Below are positions 57,340 through 64,000 of a DNA stretch of 64,000 bases, in pieces. Positions within the stretch are counted from its first letter, which is position 1; every line of letters begins with the position of its first letter. Below the pieces are notes generated by a model. That model saw only the letters and a list, made by a program, of their open reading frames with translations, ran no database searches and was not told where the DNA came from. This stretch comes from Phocoena phocoena (lineage: Eukaryota; Chordata; Mammalia; Artiodactyla; Phocoenidae): contig NC_089219.1 in assembly GCF_963924675.1 (NCBI RefSeq), positions 145,224,288 through 145,288,287 on the forward strand, read 5' to 3'. The position numbers and the translations under genes were made by a program.

Positions 57340-57780
57340 TGATATTTTAAAATTATGAATAAATGTTTAATTTTATTGAACACTTCTTTTGCATCAACTG
57401 AGATCATATACTTGTTTGACCAACTTTATTGAGGTATAATTTACATATAATAAAATACATCAATTTTATGCATACAGTTTGAGTTTTGACAAATGTATAC
57501 AACTATGTAACTGTGACCACAATTCAGATATAGAATTTTTCATCACTCATGAAGTTCCCTTGTGCCCCTAGATCATATGCTTTTTTGTCTCTAACTGTTA
57601 ATATGGTGAGTTAACAGTGACAGATTTTTCTGATGGTTATCTTTGCATTCATAGAGAAAACCCCACACTCATTAGTATATTTTTTCTTTTATACACTTGA
57701 ATTAAATTTACTTATACTCTATACCTGTGTTTTATTTAGTATGTTAACCTATAGTATATTTGCATCTGTAGTCACACAAA
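57340..57780 (-). repeat. Old L1 antisense fragments
   Basis: It contains 'ttattgaggtataatttac' (3' UTR style, 57420-57570) and flanking antisense ORF2-like sequence. Confidence 0.65.
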
Positions 57781-57808
57781 AAATAAACATGTGTTTTAAA
57801 ACATACTG

Positions 57809-58130
57809 AATGGGCAGGAATAGAGACATAGACGTAGAGAATGGATGTGTGGACATGGTGGGGAGGGGCGGGGAGGGTGGGACGGGTTGGGAGATTGGGA
57901 GTGACATGTATACACTACCATGTGTAAAAAAGATGGCCTGCCTGAGCATGCTGTAAAGCACAGGAAGCTCAGCTCGGTGCTCTGTGACGACCTAGATGGG
58001 CAGGATGGAGGGTGGGGTGGGTGGGAGGTTCAAGAGGGGGGATATAGATATGCATATGGCTGATGCACTTCATTGTACAGTGGAAGCTGGCCCAACATTG
58101 TGGAGCAATTATACTCTAATAAGGAAAAAT
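57809..58130 (+). repeat. L1 3' UTR, sense, G-rich
   Basis: It matches the 3' UTR of the long L1 (20580-20910): 'tagagacatagacgtagaga', 'ctcagctcggtgctctgtga' and 'gcaattatactctaataagg'. It is 5'-truncated. Confidence 0.9.
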
Positions 58131-58134
58131 ATAA

Positions 58135-59060
58135 TAGTAAAGCAGGTGAACTTCAATGAAAAAAACAAACCATACTGTCCCTTTCCAGTTTTGTCATCAA
58201 GGTTATGCTGCCCTCATAAAACAGTTTCTAAATGTTGGAGGTTTTTTGTTCTTTGAAGAGTTGATAACGTTCATGTATAAAACTGTGTGAGCCTGGGGTA
58301 TGTATGGGGGTAAGTTTGACTTAACTGATTTAGTATACTTAATGGTTATTGATTTCTTCAGGTTTTTAATTTTTTCTTGAAATAAATTTGGTAGTATTTG
58401 TTTGGAAAATAGTCTGTTTCATCCATGTGTTCAATATGTTGGTATGAAACTGTTTGTAGTAGTTGCTTGTAATTAAAAAAATTTGTTCCACATATGCTTA
58501 TTTCTTAATGTTGTTTGTTTTTGCTTTCTCTTTTTTCTTGATATCTTGCTCTAGATTTCTTTGTTTTTATTGGTCTTTGCAGAGAGTCAGCTTTTAGTTT
58601 TGCTGAGTTTCTCTATTGTTTTTTTACTTTTCTGGTTCCTTGAGTTCTGATCTTATCTTTAGTGTGGTCTTCCTGCTTTCTTGAGTTTTCTCTGTTATTT
58701 TTAGCTTCTTGAGTTAAACACTTAAGTTTACTTCAGTCTTATTTTTTAATAAATATGTTTAAGGATGCATTTAGATTTATCTCTAAGTCCTGCTTTAGCC
58801 ATATCCTCGAGACATGACATGTAGAACTTTCACAATTCAGCTCTGAATATTTTTTTGTTTCCAAATATAGGAGTTTTACTATTTTCCCTCTTTTTTGCCA
58901 TCTATCATGTTGATAGATTTTTCTTTATTCTCTTATTTTCCTTTTTTCTGGTTCGGAAGCTATATGCTATGCTTCTTTTCCTTTAGTGTTACCTGTAAAA
59001 TTTTAGCATACTATAATTTTAAAGTTATCTAACACAGTCGGGAGTTATTCAGTATTTCAA
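58135..59060 (-). repeat. Old L1 ORF2, antisense
   Basis: It contains 'agtcagcttttagttttgct' and 'ccatgtgttcaatatgttgg', the antisense reverse transcriptase region of an old L1. Confidence 0.75.
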
Positions 59061-59409
59061 GTCCCCTCCTGGGCAAGAAAAGGACTTTATTACACATTAC
59101 CCACTGAATAAGCACACCCCTCCCCCAATTTTCCTTCTTGTTTGTGTCTAGAACTTTAGTTCTTCTCTTGTTAAAAAACACTTCAATAGTTGCTACTTTT
59201 TTGCACTCAGTGGTTAATTAAATTTATAGCAAAATGTTCCAAACTCTCTGTCATGGCTTCCTTCTAGGTTTACTACTCTGTTGATGGGTTCCTTAGGTAC
59301 TTTGAGTAAAAGTCTGTGGGCGGTAGACTCTTAGATTTTATTTCATGCTCTTGAATTTTGTTTTATTTACTTTCACTTACCATATGGAATATATTACATC
59401 ATTATCTTT

Positions 59410-60085
59410 GACACTTATTTTTTTCTAGTGGCTTTATTGAGGTACAATTCATATACTATCCCGTTCACCCATTTAAAGTGTGCAACTCGATATTCACAGG
59501 GTTTTATGCAGCCATCACTATAATTAATTTTTAAACATTTTCATCACTTCAAAAAGAAACCCCACATTCTCCCCCTAATCTCTCATCCCTGTCCCTTGGC
59601 CCTAGGCAACCATTAATCTGCTTTCTATCTCTATAGATTTGACTATTCTAGACATTTCTTATAAATTAAATCATGTAATATGTCATCCTTTAAGAATGGC
59701 TTCTTTGGATTAGCATGTTTTCGAGGTCCATGTTGTAGCATGTATCAGTATTTCATTTCTTTTTTTTGCCAAATATTCTATTTTATGGACATATCACATT
59801 TTATTTATCCATTTATCAATATATTGAGTTGTTTCTGCTTTTGGTTGTTATGAATAATTCTGCTATGAACATTTGTGTACAAGTTATTGTGTGGACATAT
59901 GTTTACAGTTCTCTTGAGTATATATAGCTAGGAATGGGATTGCTGGATCATATGGGAACTCTATGTTTAGAGGAACTGTTGAACTGTTTTCCAAAGTGGC
60001 TGCCCCATTTCACATTTCCACCAGCAGTGTTCGAGAGTTCTGGTTCCTCCACATCCTCATCAGCTCTTGTTATTTTCTGTCTTTT
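59410..60085 (-). repeat. Old L1 3' UTR and ORF2 end, antisense
   Basis: It has 'tttattgaggtacaattcat', 'ggttgttatgaataattctg' and 'gggattgctggatcatatgg'. A younger L1 is inserted at its left end region near 60086. Confidence 0.85.
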
Positions 60086-60086
60086 T

Positions 60087-61240
60087 TTTTTTTTTAATTG
60101 GAGTAAAATTGCTTTACAATGTTATGCTAGTTTCTGCTGTACAGTGAAGTGAATCAGCTATATGTCTACCTATATCCCCACCCTCTTGGACCTCCCTCCC
60201 CCCACTTCCCCCCCGCCCTCCGCCATCTAGGTAATCACAGAACACAGAGCTGAGCTCCTGGTGCTATACAGCAGGTAGTATATTTACACATGGTAGTGTA
60301 TTTATGTCAAACCTAATCTCCCAATTCGTCCCACCCTCTCCTTCCCCCGCTGTGTCCCCATGTCCGTTCTCTACGTCTGTGTCTCTATTCCTGCCCTACA
60401 AATAGGTTCATCTGTACCATTTTTCTAGATTCTACATATATGCATTAATACGTGATACTTGTTTTTTTCTTTCTGGCTTATTCCACTCTGTATGACAGAT
60501 TGTAGGTCCATCCACATCTCTGCAAATGACCCAATTTTGTTCCTTTTTATGGCTGAGTAATATTCCATTGTACATATGTACCACATCTTCCTTATCCATT
60601 CATCTGTTGTTGGACATTTAGGTTGTTTCCGTGTCCTGTCTATTGTAAATAGTGCTGCAATGAACATTGGGGTACATGTGTCCTTTTTTTTCTTAAATTT
60701 TTTTTTTGGCTAAGTTGGGTCTTCGTTGCTGCATGCAGGCTTCCTCTAGTTGCAGTGAGCAAGGGCTACTCTTTGTTGTGGTGTGTGGACTTGTCATTGC
60801 AGTAGCCTCTTGTTGTGGAGCACAGGCTCTAGGCACACAGTCTTCAGTAGCTGTGGATCAGGGACTCTAGAGTGCAGGCTCAGTATTTATGGTGCATGGG
60901 CTTAGTTGTTCCGTGTCTTGGACCAGGGCTCAAACCCGTGTCCCCTGCATTGGCAGGTAGATTCTTAATCCTGTGCCACCAGGGAAGCCCTGTGTGTCCT
61001 TTTGAATTATGGTTTTCTCAGGGTATATGCCTAGTAGTGGGATTGCTGGATCGTATGGTAGTTCTATTTTTAGTTTTTTAAGGAACCTCCGTACTGTTCT
61101 CCATAGTGGCTGTATCAATTTACATTCCCACCAACAGTGCAAAAGGGTTCCCTTTTCTCCATACCCTCTCCAGCATTTATTGTAGATTTTTTGATGATGG
61201 TCATTACAACCGGTGTGAGGTGATACCTCATTGTAGTTTT
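60087..61240 (-). mobile_element. Younger 5'-truncated L1, antisense
   Basis: It has the 3' UTR ('ggagtaaaattgctttacaa') and the ORF2 C-terminal region; the minus strand encodes IKRNKIGSFAEMWMDLQSV and [12 protein letters not shown]. It carries a long SINE at 60690-60990 and is followed by a young SINE at 61240-61456. Confidence 0.9.
60690..60990 (-). repeat. Long CHR SINE inside L1
   Basis: A diverged long-form copy. The target duplication TGTGTCCTTTT occurs on both sides (about 60679 and 60993). Confidence 0.9.
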
Positions 61241-61456
61241 GTTTTGTTTTGTTTTGTTTTGTGTGATACGCAGGCCTCTCACTGCTGTGGCCTCTCCCGT
61301 TGCGGAGCACAGGCTCCGGACGCGCAGGCCCAGCGGCCATGGCTCACGGGCCTAGCGGCTCCGCGGCATGTGGGATCTTCCTGGACCGGGACACGAACCC
61401 ATGTCCCCTGCATCGGCAGGCGGACTCTCAACCACTGTGCCACCAGGGAAGCCCTA
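61240..61456 (-). repeat. Young CHR SINE with (GTTTT)n tail
   Basis: Its tail has turned into a (GTTTT)5 microsatellite, followed by GATACGCAGGCCTCTCACTG and CACCAGGGAAGCCC. Confidence 0.93.
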
Positions 61457-61769
61457 ATTGCCATTTTTTATAGATAATCTATTTTTTCTCTCCTGATTTT
61501 TCAGAATTCTTTTTGTATTCTTAATGTTCTGCAGTTTTACCATAATATGGCTAGATGTTTATTTTTATTTACGTAGCATGGTGCTTGAGGTGCACTTTTT
61601 TTTTTAAACATTGAAAGCAACTTTATTGCTTTTTCTTGATTATATATAAATGCATTCACATTCCAAAAGTGTTAAAAGCATAAAAAACAAATGTAAATCA
61701 CACAAAATCATGTACTCAAGAGATAATCACTATTAACATGTTTATAACCAGTGACCAAGTGTTATAATA

Positions 61770-62500
61770 TATTGCTTGAGGCTTCACCTGCAATCTACCT
61801 GAAGATCTTGCTTCCTTTACCTTGAAAATATATTCTGAATCCAACTACTTCCTACCAAATCCATCTCTACTGCTGTTGTCCTTGTCACTGTATTCTCCTA
61901 GTGGGACTGCTACAGTAGTCTCCTCACTGGTCTCCTTGCATTTCAGTTTGCCACACAGCGGATTCTTTTTAAAGCATAATCAGATTATGTCACCCCCTGC
62001 TTAAAAGTCTCTAGTGGCTCCCCATCATACTTCCCTTGGTCTCTCTGACCTGGTCCCTGAGTGCTCCTCTTATTCCATCTCTGACCCCGGTTTCTTACCA
62101 CTCTCACCTTTGTTTACTGAGCTCCAGCTACACTAGCATTCTTTCTGTTTCACCAAGAATGTGCCAAACACACAGTGGCCCTGAGGCTTTAACACTTGCT
62201 GCTCTCCCGTTCCTATCTGAAACTTCATTCAGCTGTCTGTTCAAAGTGTTACCTCATCAGAGAGGTCTTCCCTGACAATCTGTGTCAAATCCCCTACTGA
62301 CCCACTTGGTCATACTCTATCACTTTAACCTGCTTTATTTCCCCCACTCCTTACTGACATTATGTAATTTCTGTTCATTTTATTGTCTTCATCCCTTCCC
62401 CCCGCCCCAAGGACTTTGTTTTGTCCACTTTTGTATCCCGTAGCTCTAAGATCATTATCTGACATAATATGCTCAGGAACTATTTATGAAATAAGTACAT
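61770..62500 (+). repeat. L2 LINE 3' region
   Basis: It shows 'ctctagtggctccccatcat', 'cctcatcagagaggtcttcc' and 'aaggactttgttttgtccac', in the standard L2 order. Confidence 0.87.
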
Positions 62501-64000
62501 AATTATACATGTTCCTTTTAAATGAAAAAATAAGGATAGCATTTTATTTTTTGTTTTTGGCTTCCTTTCTCCTTTCCCATCTACTGCTCCTTCAGATGTC
62601 CAACATTAATCTGGTATGAATCCATTTATCCATTTTTCTCTTCTCATATAATCATATAGAAATACATATGTACTAGACATTTGGGGAGCATAATTTATTT
62701 TACAGAAAATTGATTTATGTATTCAGATTATCTACACCTGACTCTTCTAACCTAAATATATGGGAGAATCCTCCAATTCAACTGCCATAGATCTAATATT
62801 ATTATTTTAAACTGTTTTATATTTTTATAATTAGTTTTTGTTTTGTTCTCTTAATAAGTGTAAGCTTAATATAAACTTTTAAATAGTCAGTGGTGTATAT
62901 ATAGTAGAAAATGAAAGTCCACCATACTTGTCTTCCCAAGTCTATCTGATGCCACACACCTTCAAATAGGTAACTACTGTAACTGTTTGATATGTCTAAT
63001 TTTAGAACTTTATATCAGTGCATTTGTATGTGGGCAGATAGGCACAGGGAGTTTTGAGTTATTTATTTTTTATATATAAGTATTATACAATATATTATAT
63101 TCCGTTATTTTTTTTCACTCAACTATGTAACATATAGTTCAGCTCTGTGCTGCTTATTGGTAATTTCTTTATGTTTTTGTACATATACACACAATTTTAT
63201 TTAAATAGATCATACACATATTTTTTTGGTTTGGGTGGATTTTTTGTTTGTTTTGCTTGCTTCCTTTTTGTTCTCATCTTCCACTCAGATCTCTGTGTGT
63301 ACTTTCAATCTGAGGACTCCCATCTTCTAGAAAATCTTTAGCTTAATCATTCAACTTTGCTTCTTTATCATTTTTTCTATTTTTGTAGTATTCTTGTTTT
63401 TATTTCATAGCGTATTTCTTTTCTGTAATGTCTGTTATGATTTCCTTTAGCTATTGGAGGATCCTAAACCTTTAAAAATCATTTTCAGATTGCTCTATTT
63501 TTATTCCATCTGCAGCAAGTTCCTCTCCTTGACATTGGTTATAGTGGCTGTCTTTCATGGTTGTAATTTCTTCATGTATTTAAGAATTTTGCTTAGCAAG
63601 TGCTTCTTGACTAAGTTTTTCATGTGCTTATTTTCTTATTGCTGCTTTCCCCTCTTCCTGTCTAGTAGTTTTGTGGTTTCCTTCCGTCTGGCCCCTGAAC
63701 AGTCCCAGGCTAGAACCATATCTTAAATTGACACTGTGGGGCCCCTGTTCCACTGCAATATTGGAGATAGTGGATCTAGTCACTAAGTCAGCAGGCAGCT
63801 TAATCTAGGCCTGGGCTTTGAGGTATTTTCTGCTTCCCATCACCTTCTAGTGTAGCTTTAAGTATGCTGCAGCTCCTCTCAGTGGTTAATGTCAGGTTTT
63901 TTTTTCCAGCCTCCTTTTCAGGGTAGGAAAACTCCATTTCAGCCCTTGGTTTGATTATGAGCTCGACTCTCCCCATTTCCTGCCCCTCCGGAGCCCTTTG
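62500..64000. other. AT-rich sequence, probably decayed LINE
   Basis: It has the look of old antisense L1 ('cactcaactatgtaacatat', 'gcaagtgcttcttgactaag'). No gene or NSL1 exon was recognised. Confidence 0.4.

Larger units (their letters stand above)
51573..64000 (+). other. NSL1: NSL1 intron 4 (continues past the edge)
   Basis: Over 12.4 kb, mostly nested LINE and SINE copies listed separately. No sequence encoding the expected NSL1 C-terminus was recognised. 52010-52900 looks single-copy and holds no gene. Confidence 0.8.

Noticed and set aside
642..61456. Many similar 60-110 aa open frames rich in Pro, Gly, Arg and Ala on both strands
   Set aside because: All lie inside CHR SINE copies. 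The same peptide recurs because the SINE recurs, and the SINE is not protein-coding.
188..61456. tRNA-like heads with A- and B-box-like motifs
   Set aside because: They are the tRNA-derived 5' parts of SINEs, with no cloverleaf and with A-tails and target duplications, so they are not tRNA genes.
51573..64000. Search for NSL1 exons 5 and 6
   Set aside because: No frame resembled the known C-terminal region. The intron is filled with LINE and SINE sequence, so the exons are taken to lie beyond the edge.

Overview
The window is nuclear DNA of a mammal, most likely a cetacean and probably a toothed whale. The sign is about thirty copies of tRNA-derived CHR-type SINEs: a short young form (about 205 bp, starting GGCTTCCCTGG and ending in an A-tail), an older long form (about 300 bp) and a roughly 120-bp relative. 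Many have perfect target-site duplications (TSDs). I saw no BovB or ART2A repeats, which argues against a ruminant. Alongside are L1, L2, MIR, Tigger and hAT relics, and endogenous retrovirus LTRs.

Two protein-coding genes lie head to head. TATDN3, a TatD-family metal-dependent hydrolase, is on the minus strand. All ten coding exons (41922 down to 26379) could be placed with GT/AG junctions and in-register phases, giving 274 codons. NSL1, a subunit of the MIS12 kinetochore complex, is on the plus strand. Its first four coding exons (42076 to 51572) are present; the remainder lies beyond the right edge. The two ATGs are 153 bp apart inside a TATA-less CpG island, a classic bidirectional promoter. 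The pair matches the human 1q32.3 NSL1-TATDN3 arrangement.

Layout. 1-13.6 kb is intergenic: SINEs, an RPS15A processed pseudogene, a broken class I ERV (LTR plus gag relic) and three LTRs, two of them with 4-bp TSDs. 13.8-20.9 kb is a near-full-length but dead L1, split by two SINEs. It sits inside an older antisense L1 that runs on to 24.6 kb and seems to lack ORF2. 24.6-26.4 kb is unique sequence with the presumed TATDN3 3' UTR. 26.4-41.9 kb is TATDN3. 42.1-51.6 kb is the NSL1 5' part. 51.6-64 kb is NSL1 intron 4, made largely of nested antisense L1 and SINE insertions plus L2.

Nothing here looks like a new enzymatic or defence system. The points of interest are the bidirectional promoter, the nested retroelement stratigraphy, a repeated SINE insertion point in L1, an exon bracketed by SINEs, small duplications and the previously unmarked RPS15A pseudogene. 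Repeat family names are assigned by eye and boundaries without a TSD are approximate.
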